Assembly (NCBI RefSeq): GCF_964186585.1
Contig: NZ_OZ075067.1
Span: 1,240,001-1,304,000, forward strand
DNA from: Microbacterium sp. MM2322
GTDB lineage: Bacteria > Actinomycetota > Actinomycetes > Actinomycetales > Microbacteriaceae
Direction of reading: 5' to 3'
DNA: 64,000 nucleotides
Translations under genes and position numbers: made by a program
Part shown: positions 1-8,221 of the stretch, piece by piece
Layout: each line of letters starts with the position of its first letter
Position numbering within the stretch: position 1 is the stretch's first letter
The notes under the pieces: generated by a model
The model's database searches: none
The model's input: the letters and a program-made list of their open reading frames with translations, nothing else
Told to the model about the DNA's origin: nothing

Positions 1-759
1 GGTTTCCGCGGGGACCATCACGGGCTGGAACCCGTCGTGGCGTTCCTCGAGAGTGTCCGGGTGATCTCGCCGGATCTGCCGGGCTTCGGCGAAACGGCGG
101 CCCTGTCGGGCGCGCACGATCTCGACGGCTACGCGGCGTGGCTCACCGCCTTCGCTGAGACCGTGGCGCCCGGCGCTGTCGTCCTGGGGCATTCCTTCGG
201 CTCGATCGTCTCGTCCGCCGCCGTCGCGCGCGGCCTCGCAACGCCTCGACTGATCCTCGTGAACCCGATCGGCGCACCTGCGCTGGAGGGCCCACGCGGC
301 ATCCTCACGCGGCTGGCCATCTTCTATTACTGGGCGGGCGCGCGGCTGCCGAAGCGCCTCGGCGACGCGCTCCTGCGGAACGGCCTCATCGTCCGCGTGA
401 CGAGCATCGCGATGGCCAAGACGAAGGACCGGCGTCTCCGCGCCTTCATCCATGACCAGCACGACACCTACTTCTCGCGCTTCGCTGATCGCGACACCTT
501 GCACGAGGCGTTCGTCACGTCGGTCTCCCACGACGTCCGGGCCGCCGCTGCCGACATCGATGTGCCGACGCTGCTGATCGCCGCCGAGAACGACGACATC
601 ACTCCGCTGTCCGCACAGCACGCGCTGCAGCGGATGTTCCGCGACGCGGATCTCGTCGTCATCCCGAAGGTCGGCCACCTGATCCACTACGAGACGCCGC
701 GCGCGGCGGCGATCGCGGTCACGCGCTTTCTTCGGCCTTCCGACGGCGATACGCCATGA
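1..759 (+). CDS. alpha/beta-fold hydrolase, 5' end cut by window edge
   Basis: The frame is already open at base 1 (first residues GFRGDHHGLEPVV, typical of the segment after the oxyanion-hole His-Gly), so the gene starts upstream of the window; 252 residues are visible. The nucleophile elbow is GHSFGS (Ser near visible residue 65). The acid is probably in AENDDITPL and the histidine in VGHLIHYETP, giving a full Ser-Asp-His triad. This is the alpha/beta hydrolase family (Abhydrolase_1/6 type). A cap-like helical stretch lies between the elbow and the acid. The substrate cannot be read from sequence. Its last 41 bases overlap the 3' end of the convergent CGNR gene. No signal peptide can be assessed because the N-terminus is missing. 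Confidence 0.85.
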   Translation, partial: GFRGDHHGLEPVVAFLESVRVISPDLPGFGETAALSGAHDLDGYAAWLTAFAETVAPGAVVLGHSFGSIVSSAAVARGLATPRLILVNPIGAPALEGPRGILTRLAIFYYWAGARLPKRLGDALLRNGLIVRVTSIAMAKTKDRRLRAFIHDQHDTYFSRFADRDTLHEAFVTSVSHDVRAAAADIDVPTLLIAAENDDITPLSAQHALQRMFRDADLVVIPKVGHLIHYETPRAAAIAVTRFLRPSDGDTP

Positions 760-1276
760 CGTTCATGCGGTTGCCGCAGTTGCCGGTGTCGCAGTAGCGC
801 TTCGAGCCGTTCTTCGAATAGTCGATGTATACGGCGTCGCAGTCGTCGGCTGAGCAGACGCGGACGCGGTCGAACTCGTCGGAACGAATGACGTCGACGA
901 AGGCCATGGCGACCTCGACGGTGATGCGGGTGGCGAGCGGCGCCGCGTCGTCGGTCGCGTGGATGTGCCAGTCGTACCCGTCGTGGATCACCAGTTGGGG
1001 GAGCGCCCGACCCTCGCGGAGCATGGCGTTGACGATGGGCACCGCGGCGACGCGGTCCCCGGTCCAGAGCTGACGCAATTGCGACCGGGCAGAGCGCAGT
1101 TCGTTGAGTTCGACGTCGTCGCGGCGGATTGCTCCCGTGTACGGGTATTCCCGCAGGAACTCGGTCATGTCGTCGAGGGTGGCGAGACGGTCGACCCCTT
1201 CCCCGTCGATCTCGGGGAGGGAGTTCACGAGCGCGGTCGCCGCTCGCAGCGCATTCTCGGTGTCATGAATGAACAT
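719..1276 (-). CDS. CGNR zinc-finger (ABATE-domain) regulator
   Basis: This 185-residue protein has the ABATE/CGNR architecture: an N-terminal all-helical region (NALRAATALVNSLPE) and a C-terminal treble-clef-like zinc finger with two Cys pairs (VCSADDC and YCDTGNC) running into the name-giving CGNR motif and a basic tail (MAYRRRK). Family members are thought to be stress-responsive DNA-binding regulators. The ATG at 1276 has a good Shine-Dalgarno sequence (AGGAG, about 8 bases upstream). A -10-like TACACT lies on this strand at 1315-1320, inside a set of AGTGT/ACACT repeats that may be its operator. It is divergent from the EamA exporter, so control of that exporter is a reasonable inference. 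Its 3' end overlaps the hydrolase gene. Confidence 0.85.
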   Translation of the reverse strand: MFIHDTENALRAATALVNSLPEIDGEGVDRLATLDDMTEFLREYPYTGAIRRDDVELNELRSARSQLRQLWTGDRVAAVPIVNAMLREGRALPQLVIHDGYDWHIHATDDAAPLATRITVEVAMAFVDVIRSDEFDRVRVCSADDCDAVYIDYSKNGSKRYCDTGNCGNRMNVMAYRRRKAEESA

Positions 1277-1305
1277 GGTGTTGACTCCTGACGCGTGTCG
1301 TCGCT

Positions 1306-1328
1306 AGTGTCACCAGTGTAATGACACT
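1306..1328. promoter_or_regulatory. candidate operator between CGNR regulator and EamA exporter
   Basis: AGTGT occurs at 1306 and 1315 and its inverse ACACT at 1324, each nine bases apart. The outer pair forms a 7-bp inverted repeat (AGTGTCA and TGACACT). The block lies between two divergent genes and covers the -10-like TACACT of the CGNR gene. Spacing near one helical turn and the position suggest a repressor or autoregulator site. No binding data can be inferred from sequence alone. Confidence 0.45.
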
Positions 1329-1367
1329 TAGGTCATGACGAACCGATCTCGCCTCTGAGGACCGCAG

Positions 1368-2369
1368 ATGACTCGTACGATGTCCGTCCGGCTTCCCGCA
1401 CTCCCCGCGCGCGGCGTTGTTCCGCCGAGCGGCCTGATCCTCGCGGTGACGAGTGCCCTGACCTTCTCCGTCAGCGGTCCCATCGCCAAGCCGCTGCTCG
1501 AGGGCGGCTGGTCGCTCGCGGCCGTGCTCGCCATCCGGATGGGTGTCGCCGGCCTCGTGCTCCTGCCCGCACTCATCCGAACGCTCGTCCGGCGCCCCGA
1601 TTTCCTCCGTGTGCACTGGGTTTCGCTCCTCGCGTTCGGGCTCATCCCCGTGGTCGGCTGCCAGATCTTCTACTTCTCCGCGCTGCAACGGATGCCGGTG
1701 GGCATCGCCCTGCTGATCCAATACCTCGCGCCGGTCATGCTCGTCCTCTTCGTCTGGGCCCGGAGCCGGCGTGCTCCGTCGCGCGTCGTCCTCGTGGGTT
1801 CCGTCGTGGCGATGGTCGGACTCGTCCTGGTGGTCGACATCGCCGGCGCCCGATTCGACCTGCTGGGTACCGTGTTCGCGCTGCTCGCTGCGGTGTGCGC
1901 GTGCGTCTACTTCGTGATGAGCGAGCGGACCGGCGATGACCTGCCGCCGTTGTCGCTCGCCGCGGGTGGGCTGCTCATCGGCACGGTGACCATCCTGCTG
2001 CTGGCGGCCGTCGGCATCCTGCCCCTGTCGGCATCGGACGCTGCCGTGGACCTGCTCGGGATGACCGTCTCGCCGCTTCTCCCGCTCGTGCTCGTGGGGC
2101 TCTGCACCGCGATGGGATACGCGCTCGGCATCATGGCTGTTCCGCGGATCGGGTCGCGGCTCGCGTCGTTCGTCGGGCTGTCCGAGGTGCTGTTCGCGTT
2201 GAGCTTCGCGTGGCTGCTGCTGGGGGAAGCCCCCGCGTTCGTGCAGTTCGTCGGCGGCGCGCTCATCCTGGCGGGCGTCGTCCTCGTCCGTATCGAGGAG
2301 CGTGCGCCCGCCGATGTCAGTTCCCCCGCCGAGCCGCTGCCAGGAGAGGTCGGACCCGGTACCCGATGA
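1368..2369 (+). CDS. EamA/RhtA-family drug/metabolite exporter
   Basis: This 333-residue protein is highly hydrophobic with about ten membrane segments arranged as two EamA repeats; the second begins near residue 155 (LLGTVFALLAAVCACVYFVM). The hallmark tail GEAPAFVQFVGGALILAGVVLV closes the second repeat. EamA proteins export amino acids or small metabolites; RhtA, which exports threonine and homoserine, is the best-known relative of this topology, but the substrate here is unknown. The ATG at 1368 is chosen because GAGG lies eight bases upstream; an in-frame ATG at 1380 is less well spaced. The 3' end overlaps the convergent Lrp gene by 53 bases. Control by the divergent CGNR regulator is likely. 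Confidence 0.9.
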   Translation: MTRTMSVRLPALPARGVVPPSGLILAVTSALTFSVSGPIAKPLLEGGWSLAAVLAIRMGVAGLVLLPALIRTLVRRPDFLRVHWVSLLAFGLIPVVGCQIFYFSALQRMPVGIALLIQYLAPVMLVLFVWARSRRAPSRVVLVGSVVAMVGLVLVVDIAGARFDLLGTVFALLAAVCACVYFVMSERTGDDLPPLSLAAGGLLIGTVTILLLAAVGILPLSASDAAVDLLGMTVSPLLPLVLVGLCTAMGYALGIMAVPRIGSRLASFVGLSEVLFALSFAWLLLGEAPAFVQFVGGALILAGVVLVRIEERAPADVSSPAEPLPGEVGPGTR

Positions 2370-2790
2370 CCTCGCCCATCGCGAGGGACGTCTCCGTGCG
2401 CTCGACGCCGTCGATGGCGAGGATCCGCGCGTCGATGTCGAACAGGTGTTGCGTGTCTCGGGCGGCGACGCGCACGAGGAGGTCGACCGGTCCGCTCATG
2501 CCGTGGCACTGGACGACCTCGGGGATCTCCTGCAACTCGACGGTGATGCGCGGCAGGTCCGCCTGATGCACCTGCACGTGCAGGATCGCGTCGATCGCGT
2601 AGCCGAGAGCGGCGGGTGACATCGCGCGCTCGTACGACAGGAATACCCCCGAGCGCTCCAGCTTGGCCATGCGGGCCTGCACGGTGTTGCGGGAGAGCCC
2701 GAGTCGCTCGGCCAGGGCGACCACTGTTGCGCGGTGGTCATCGGCGAGGGCGTTCAACAGCTCGAGATCCACGTGGTCGAGAGCGCTCAT
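2317..2790 (-). CDS. Lrp/AsnC-family transcriptional regulator (probable BkdR-like)
   Basis: This 157-residue protein has the two Lrp modules: an N-terminal winged helix-turn-helix (residues 5-55, VVALAERLGLSRNTVQARMAKLERSG) and a C-terminal RAM/AsnC ligand-binding domain (about 65-145, with GPVDLLVRVAARD). Family members form octamers that sense amino acids. The start ATG at 2790 lies eight bases after TATGGT (2799-2804, this strand), so the transcript may be nearly leaderless; earlier in-frame starts lie upstream of that promoter. It is divergent from the branched-chain 2-oxoacid dehydrogenase operon. In Pseudomonas an Lrp homologue (BkdR) controls the equivalent operon, so the same role is inferred here. 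Confidence 0.9.
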   Translation of the reverse strand: MSALDHVDLELLNALADDHRATVVALAERLGLSRNTVQARMAKLERSGVFLSYERAMSPAALGYAIDAILHVQVHQADLPRITVELQEIPEVVQCHGMSGPVDLLVRVAARDTQHLFDIDARILAIDGVERTETSLAMGEVIGYRVRPLLAAARRGN

Positions 2791-2835
2791 AGTGCCACAC
2801 CATAGCAGGGCGGTACTCCGCGGCTTACGCATCCT

Positions 2836-2885
2836 GCTCAATGTTCTCCACGATGCTTGAGCGAGGTGCGATGTCGGCTTAGTCT
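2836..2885 (+). promoter_or_regulatory. promoter of the BCKDH operon with a candidate Lrp site
   Basis: TTGAGC (2857-2862), a 17-base spacer and TAGTCT (2880-2885) form a good sigma-70-type promoter reading toward the E1alpha gene, with an expected 5' untranslated region of roughly 75 bases. GCTCAA at 2836-2841 is an exact inverse of the -35 TTGAGC, 15 bases apart, so a dimeric regulator binding both arms would cover the -35 box. The divergent Lrp-family gene is the obvious candidate regulator. Confidence 0.55.
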
Positions 2886-2967
2886 CGCACCATCCGGCGA
2901 CGAAGCCGGTGTTCTGCGCCGGTCGTCCGTCCACAAGACGCGCGTCCGCGATCAGAGAGGGACGACG

Positions 2968-4086
2968 ATGACCGACACTCTGACCCCCGCCGCCGTGACG
3001 GCGAGCGACACCGAAGATGTGGCCCGCCTGCTCGATCATGAGGGCCGCCGTGTCCGCGATGAGCGGCTCGAACCGTGGGCCGCGGACGTGGATGCGCCGA
3101 TGCTCCGCCAGGTGTATCGGGACATGTTCCTCGCCCGGCGACTCGACGCCGAAGGAGTCGCTCTGCAGCGTCAGGGACATCTCGGTCTGTGGGCGCCGGC
3201 GCAGGGCCAGGAAGCCGTCCAGGTCGGCACCGCGTGGGCGTGCCACGACGACGACTTCCTCTTCCCGAGCTATCGGGAGATCGGCATCGAGGTCGTCCGC
3301 GGCGTGCAGCCCCAGGACTTCGTCCTCGTCTGGCACGGCGCGCAGCATGCCAGCTGGAACCCTTTCGACGTTCACGTCGCGAACCCGCAGATCATCATCG
3401 GCGCGCAGAGCCTGCACGCCGTGGGGTACGCCATGGGCATCCAACGCGACGGCGGTGATCAGGTCGCTGTGGCGTACTTCGGTGACGGTGCCACGAGCCA
3501 GGGCGATGTCAACGAAGCGATGATCTTCGCCTCCTCGTACGGAGTGCCCGTCGTGTTCGTGTGCTCCAACAACCAGTGGGCGATCTCCGAGCCAGTGGAA
3601 CTGCAGTCGCGGACACCGATCTCGCACCGCGCGCCGGGCTTCGGCATCCCGAGTCTGCGTGTCGACGGCAACGACGTCCTCGCGTGCATCGCCGCGATGC
3701 GCTGGGCCGCCGATCATGCGCGAAGCGGCCGCGGACCGGCGTACCTCGAGGCGGTCACCTACCGCGTGGGACCGCACACCACCTCCGACGACCCGACGCG
3801 CTATCGCGACGCGGACGAGGTCGCCTACTGGCGATCGCGCGATCCCCTGGCCCGGGTCGAGGCGCACCTGCGTTCGCTCGGAGCATTCGATGACGCCTTC
3901 GCGCAGTCCTTGACGGCGGATGCCGACCGCTTCACCGCGGCGATGCGGAGCGCCGTCGTGGGGGCCGTGGCCCCCGAACCCCTCCGGGTGTTCGACAACG
4001 TCTACGCCGAGCCGCACAGCGGACTCGATGAACAGCGCGCGCGATTCGCTTCCTACCTCGACGGATTCGCGGGCGGTGCGTCATGA
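2968..4086 (+). CDS. bkdA1: branched-chain 2-oxoacid dehydrogenase E1 component, alpha subunit
   Basis: This 372-residue thiamine-diphosphate enzyme decarboxylates branched-chain 2-oxoacids and passes the acyl group to E2. The ThDP-binding motif begins with GDGATSQGDVNEA at residue 172 and ends at SNNQWAIS near 201. The substrate/E1-loop region GPHTTSDDPTRYR follows near 270, as in the PdhA/BkdA family. The ATG at 2968 is preceded by GAGAGGGA at 2955-2962; an in-frame upstream start at 2857 falls inside the promoter and is rejected. The stop overlaps the E1beta start (ATGA), indicating translational coupling. Pyruvate dehydrogenase or acetoin dehydrogenase specificity is possible, but the Lrp regulator and acyl-CoA dehydrogenase neighbours favour branched-chain substrates. 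Confidence 0.9.
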   Translation: MTDTLTPAAVTASDTEDVARLLDHEGRRVRDERLEPWAADVDAPMLRQVYRDMFLARRLDAEGVALQRQGHLGLWAPAQGQEAVQVGTAWACHDDDFLFPSYREIGIEVVRGVQPQDFVLVWHGAQHASWNPFDVHVANPQIIIGAQSLHAVGYAMGIQRDGGDQVAVAYFGDGATSQGDVNEAMIFASSYGVPVVFVCSNNQWAISEPVELQSRTPISHRAPGFGIPSLRVDGNDVLACIAAMRWAADHARSGRGPAYLEAVTYRVGPHTTSDDPTRYRDADEVAYWRSRDPLARVEAHLRSLGAFDDAFAQSLTADADRFTAAMRSAVVGAVAPEPLRVFDNVYAEPHSGLDEQRARFASYLDGFAGGAS

Positions 4087-5093
4087 CCGAACTCACGATG
4101 GGCAAGGCCCTCACCGCCGCCATGCGCCGAGCACTCGCGGACGACGACCGCGTCCTCGTCATGGGGGAGGACATCGGCCGGTTGGGCGGCGTCTTCCGCA
4201 TCACCGATGGGCTGCAGGCGGAGTTCGGCGCTCGCCGCGTGGTCGACACCCCCCTCGCGGAATCCGGGATCGTCGGGACGGCCGTCGGGCTCGCCTTCCG
4301 TGGGTTCCGGCCGATCGTCGAGATCCAGTTCGACGGCTTCGTCTACCCCGCCTTCGACCAGATCGTGAGTCAGGTGGCCAAGCTCCACTACCGCACGCAG
4401 GGCCGCGTGAAGATGCCGATCACGATCCGCATCCCGTGGGCCGGCGGAGTCGGCGCGGCCGAGCATCACTCCGAGTCGCCCGAAGCCTACTTCGTCCACA
4501 CTGCGGGGCTCCGGGTCGTCGCGGTGTCGAATCCGCAGGACGCCTACACGATGCTCCGGCAGGCGATTGCGAGCGATGACCCCGTGATCTTCTTCGAGCC
4601 GAAGCGGATGTACCACGCGAAGGGTGAGGTCGACCTCGACGCCGATATCGCCGACGCCGCTCCTCTCGGCCTTGCGCGCGTCGTCCGGGAGGGCACCGAT
4701 GTCACGGTCGTCACGTACGGAGCCCAGGTGACGACGGCGATGGATGCCGCACTCGCCGCCGAAGACGAAGGGGTCTCCCTCGAGGTCATCGACCTGCGAT
4801 CACTCTCGCCCATCGACTACGGCACCGTGGCCGCATCCGTCCGCCGCACCGGTCGCGTCGTCGTGACGCACGAGGCGTCCCGCGAAGCCGGCGTCGCCGC
4901 GGAGGTGATCGCGAGCATCACGGAGAAGTGCTTCCACTACCTCGAAGCGCCGCCCCTCCGGGTCACGGGTCACGACATCCCGTACCCGCCCGCGAAGCTC
5001 GAGCATCACCACGTGCCCGATCTCGATCGCATCCTCGACGCGGTCGACCAGGTCCTCGGCCGCTCCTCGACGGTGCCGGAGGTGACCGCATGA
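4083..5093 (+). CDS. bkdA2: branched-chain 2-oxoacid dehydrogenase E1 component, beta subunit
   Basis: This 336-residue protein has the transketolase pyrimidine-binding domain (residues 1-180, with GEDIGRLGGVFRITDGL and DTPLAESGIVGTAVGLA) and the transketolase C-terminal domain (about 200-325, VVTYGAQVTTAMDAA, VIDLRSLSPID). It forms the alpha2beta2 E1 heterotetramer with the preceding product and supplies the catalytic glutamate that activates ThDP. The start overlaps the alpha stop by four bases and its stop overlaps the E2 start by one frame step (ATGA at 5090), so the three genes are one translationally coupled operon. Length and motifs are normal for the family. Confidence 0.92.
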   Translation: MTELTMGKALTAAMRRALADDDRVLVMGEDIGRLGGVFRITDGLQAEFGARRVVDTPLAESGIVGTAVGLAFRGFRPIVEIQFDGFVYPAFDQIVSQVAKLHYRTQGRVKMPITIRIPWAGGVGAAEHHSESPEAYFVHTAGLRVVAVSNPQDAYTMLRQAIASDDPVIFFEPKRMYHAKGEVDLDADIADAAPLGLARVVREGTDVTVVTYGAQVTTAMDAALAAEDEGVSLEVIDLRSLSPIDYGTVAASVRRTGRVVVTHEASREAGVAAEVIASITEKCFHYLEAPPLRVTGHDIPYPPAKLEHHHVPDLDRILDAVDQVLGRSSTVPEVTA

Positions 5094-6418
5094 TCACCGA
5101 GTTCCGCCTCCCCGACCTGGGCGAGGGCCTCCGCGAAGCGGAGATCGTCCAGTGGCACGTCGCGCAGGGCGACGTCGTCACCCTGAACCAGACGATCGCC
5201 GAGGTCGAGACGGCCAAGGCCGTCGTCGAGCTGCCGTCGCCGTTCGCCGGCACCGTGTCCGCCCTGCACCACGCCGAGGGTGACACCGTCCCCGTCGGCG
5301 AGATCCTGATCGCCTTCGACGTCGAGGGTGCGGATGCCGCCGAGTCCGACGCGCCGGCAGAGGCGAAGCGCCAGCCGAACCTGGTCGGTTACGGCGCCGC
5401 ACCGCGAAGCTCCGATCGGCCTCAGCGCCGTGCCCGCGCCGGTGCCGGAGGTGACACGGCCGACCTGGCCGTCCGCGAGGCCGCACCGCACGACGCCATC
5501 GCGCCGACCGCGCCGGAGCACGAGCCGCGCGAGCGGCCCCGGTCCACCCCGCCCGTGCGCAAGCTCGCTCGCGACCTCGGGATCGACCTCGACCTCGTGG
5601 CCGCGCACGGCGTCGACGGGATCATCACGCGCCAGGATGTCGAGGCGTACGCCGCCGAGACATCGGCCGCACCCCTCCCGGCGGCTCCGGCATCCGTTCG
5701 CTCGGTGGCCGCGACGACGGCGGACGAGCGGATACCGATCCGAGGCGTCCGCAAGCACACGGCGGACGCGATGGTGCGCTCCGCATTCACCGCCCCGCAC
5801 GCGGCGACGTTCCTGACGGTCGACGTCACGGCATCCGTCGCGTTCGTCGCCGGCCTCCGCGAAGACCGGCGCTACGCGGAGCATCGAGTCGGGATCATGG
5901 CGGTCGCAGCGAAAGCCGTCTGCCTCGCGCTCCGGCGGACCCCGGAACTCAACTCGACCTGGGATGAGGCGGCAGGCGAGATCGTCCGGTTCGGACGGGT
6001 CAACCTCGGGATCGCCGCGGCGACCGAGCGAGGGCTCGTGGTCCCCTCGGTGAAGGATGCCGGCGCCCTGTCGCTCGTCGAGCTCGCTCGGGAGATCCGC
6101 ACCCTCGCCGACACCGCGCGCGCGGGCAAGGCGACTCCGGCGGACCTGTCGGGCGGGACGTTCTCGATCACCAATTACGGGGTGTTCGGTGTGGATGCCG
6201 GAACTCCGATCCTCGTGCCCGGTGAAGCCGGGATCCTCGGACTCGGCGCGGTGCAGCGCCGACCGTGGGAGCACGACGGTGCCGTCGCCCTCCGCGACGT
6301 CATGACCTTGAGTTTGTCGTTCGACCACCGGGTGGTGGACGGGGCCGAGGCGGCCCGGTTCCTCACCGACGTGGCCGACGTGTTGCGGGAGCCGGGAAGG
6401 GCGATGGTGTTCGGATGA
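5090..6418 (+). CDS. bkdB: dihydrolipoamide acyltransferase, E2 component of the BCKDH complex
   Basis: The 442-residue E2 carries one lipoyl domain (residues 1-77; lipoyl lysine K43 in ETAKA), a proline/alanine-rich linker, a peripheral-subunit-binding domain near 153-187 (VRKLARDLGIDLDLVAAHG), a second linker and a CoA-acyltransferase domain (about 210-442) with the catalytic DHRVVDG motif at 412-418. It forms the core of the complex and transfers acyl groups to CoA. A single lipoyl domain is normal for branched-chain E2. No E3 (lipoamide dehydrogenase) is encoded here, so the complex must use an E3 encoded elsewhere. The stop overlaps the start of the acyl-CoA dehydrogenase gene. Confidence 0.92.
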   Translation: MITEFRLPDLGEGLREAEIVQWHVAQGDVVTLNQTIAEVETAKAVVELPSPFAGTVSALHHAEGDTVPVGEILIAFDVEGADAAESDAPAEAKRQPNLVGYGAAPRSSDRPQRRARAGAGGDTADLAVREAAPHDAIAPTAPEHEPRERPRSTPPVRKLARDLGIDLDLVAAHGVDGIITRQDVEAYAAETSAAPLPAAPASVRSVAATTADERIPIRGVRKHTADAMVRSAFTAPHAATFLTVDVTASVAFVAGLREDRRYAEHRVGIMAVAAKAVCLALRRTPELNSTWDEAAGEIVRFGRVNLGIAAATERGLVVPSVKDAGALSLVELAREIRTLADTARAGKATPADLSGGTFSITNYGVFGVDAGTPILVPGEAGILGLGAVQRRPWEHDGAVALRDVMTLSLSFDHRVVDGAEAARFLTDVADVLREPGRAMVFG

Positions 6419-7581
6419 GTCTGCCGATGTCGGGATACAACCTCACTGAGGAGCAGGTCGAGCTGGCGGGACTCATCCGCTCGTTCGCCGACGAGGTGGT
6501 GGCGCCCGTCTCGTACGAGGCTGATCGCACCAAGACGCTGCCGCTGGACGTCGTGGCGCAGATGGGAGACATGGGGCTGTTCGGCCTGCCGTTCCCCGAA
6601 GAGGTCGGCGGCCAGGGCGGCGACTACGTCACCCTGGGTCTCGCCATCGAGGCGCTGGCCCGCGTGGACCAGTCGATCGCGATCACGCTGGAAGCCGGGG
6701 TGAGCCTCGGCGCCATGCCGATCTTCCGGTTCGGGACCGACTCGCAGCGCGAGGAGTACCTGCCCGATCTCCTGGCGGGTCGAGCGCTCGCCGGCTTCGG
6801 GCTGACCGAGCCGGAAGCGGGGTCGGATGCCGGGGCCACTCGCACGACCGCAAAGCTCGACGGCGGAGAGTGGGTCATCGACGGCGCCAAGCAGTTCATC
6901 ACCAACTCCGGGACCGCGATCACCCGGTTCGTCACCGTCACTGCGGTGACGGGCGATCCCGGTGACGCGAAGCGCGAGATCTCGACGATCATCGTGCCGA
7001 GCGGCACCCCCGGCTTCGCCGTCGGGCCGGCGTACGACAAGGTCGGCTGGCATGCGAGCGACACGCACCCGCTCTCCTTCTCGGGAGTGCGGGTACCGGA
7101 GGAGAACCTCCTCGGGGAGCGGGGGCGCGGGTTCGCGAATTTCCTGCACATCCTCGACGAGGGCAGGGTTGCGATCGCGGCGCTCGCCACCGGTGCGGCG
7201 GAGGGATGCCTCGAGGCGGCGGTCGACTACGCGAAGAGCCGCGTGGTCTTCGGGGAGTCCCTCGGCAGCCGGCAGAGCATCCAGTTCATGCTCGCGCGCA
7301 TGCAGCAGCGCGTGCACGTGTCGCGGCTCGCCTGGTTGCACGCGGCGCGTCTGCGTGATGCCGGCAAACCCTTCAAGACCGAAGCCGCCATCGCGAAGCT
7401 GACGTCGAGCGATGCCGCGATGGACAACGCCCGTGACGCGACGCAGATCTTCGGCGGCAACGGGTTCATGAACGAGTACCCCGTGGCGCGGCACTTCCGG
7501 GATTCGAAGATCCTCGAGGTGGGGGAGGGGACGACCGAGGTGCAGCTGCTCCTCATCGCCCGGTCGCTCGGACTCGCCTGA
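6415..7581 (+). CDS. acyl-CoA dehydrogenase
   Basis: This 388-residue flavoprotein has the N-terminal helical domain, the FAD-contacting beta domain with GFGLTEPEAGSDAGATRT (about residues 122-139) and the C-terminal helical domain ending in QIFGGNGFMNEYPVARHFRD and the EGTTEVQ motif, whose Glu is the usual catalytic base in this branch. It oxidises acyl-CoA to enoyl-CoA. The ATG at 6415 overlaps the E2 stop, so it belongs to the same operon; this suggests it acts on isovaleryl-, isobutyryl- or 2-methylbutyryl-CoA made by the complex, although side-chain specificity cannot be read from sequence. It converges with the phosphatase gene three bases downstream. Confidence 0.92.
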   Translation: MSLPMSGYNLTEEQVELAGLIRSFADEVVAPVSYEADRTKTLPLDVVAQMGDMGLFGLPFPEEVGGQGGDYVTLGLAIEALARVDQSIAITLEAGVSLGAMPIFRFGTDSQREEYLPDLLAGRALAGFGLTEPEAGSDAGATRTTAKLDGGEWVIDGAKQFITNSGTAITRFVTVTAVTGDPGDAKREISTIIVPSGTPGFAVGPAYDKVGWHASDTHPLSFSGVRVPEENLLGERGRGFANFLHILDEGRVAIAALATGAAEGCLEAAVDYAKSRVVFGESLGSRQSIQFMLARMQQRVHVSRLAWLHAARLRDAGKPFKTEAAIAKLTSSDAAMDNARDATQIFGGNGFMNEYPVARHFRDSKILEVGEGTTEVQLLLIARSLGLA

Positions 7582-7584
7582 CTC

Positions 7585-8190
7585 TCAGACGGGCAGCGCC
7601 GACGACGTCAGTAGCGACAGCCAGTCGTCCTCGACGCGGAAGGTGTGAGCCGACCCGTTGGCGAGTTTGTGGCCGGGCTCGGGGTATTCACCGGAGGTCG
7701 CGTGCGAGATCACGGTGCGGATGAGCGCACCGTGGGCGACAGCGATGACGCGCGGGGATGCCGGCTCGACCAGCGAGCGCGCGTCGGCGACGGCTTCCTG
7801 GATGCCCCGCAGCGCCCGGGCCGTCACGTCCGCCCAGGGTTCGGCATTCGGGACATCGGCCGTGTGCCAGGGCCCCCAGCGTTCGAAGACCTCGACGTCG
7901 GTGAGGCCTTCGGCATCCCCGTAGCCGCGCTCGCGCAGTGCCGGATAGGTGCGGGGTTCCGGGAGGTCGAGGATTCCGGCGATGATCCGTGCGGTCTCGT
8001 TCGCGCGGGAGAGATCGCTCGACACGACGACGGTGGGCGTGAGCGGGTCGAGCGCGGCGGCCAGTTCGAGACCCGCCGCGCGCGCCTGAGCGCGACCAGT
8101 GTCGTTGAGGGGGATGTCGCTGGAGCCCTGGATGCGGCGAGCGCGGTTCCAGTCGGTTTCGCCGTGGCGTACGAGGGTGATAGTCGTCAC
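7585..8190 (-). CDS. histidine phosphatase family protein (phosphoglycerate mutase-like)
   Basis: This 201-residue protein starts with the family signature LVRHGETDWN (catalytic His9 with Arg8), has the second-half histidine in VAHGALIR and an acid-bearing segment LRERGYGDAEG. This is the cofactor-dependent phosphoglycerate mutase/broad-specificity phosphatase superfamily; its substrate (phosphosugar, nucleotide or phosphoprotein) is unknown. The GTG at 8190 lies exactly six bases after TACGCT (8197-8202, this strand), the leaderless arrangement seen repeatedly in this window, and supports this start. It converges with the acyl-CoA dehydrogenase gene. Confidence 0.88.
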   Translation of the reverse strand: MTTITLVRHGETDWNRARRIQGSSDIPLNDTGRAQARAAGLELAAALDPLTPTVVVSSDLSRANETARIIAGILDLPEPRTYPALRERGYGDAEGLTDVEVFERWGPWHTADVPNAEPWADVTARALRGIQEAVADARSLVEPASPRVIAVAHGALIRTVISHATSGEYPEPGHKLANGSAHTFRVEDDWLSLLTSSALPV

Positions 8191-8221
8191 CTCTCGAGCG
8201 TACGTCGACCGCTTCGGCGGC

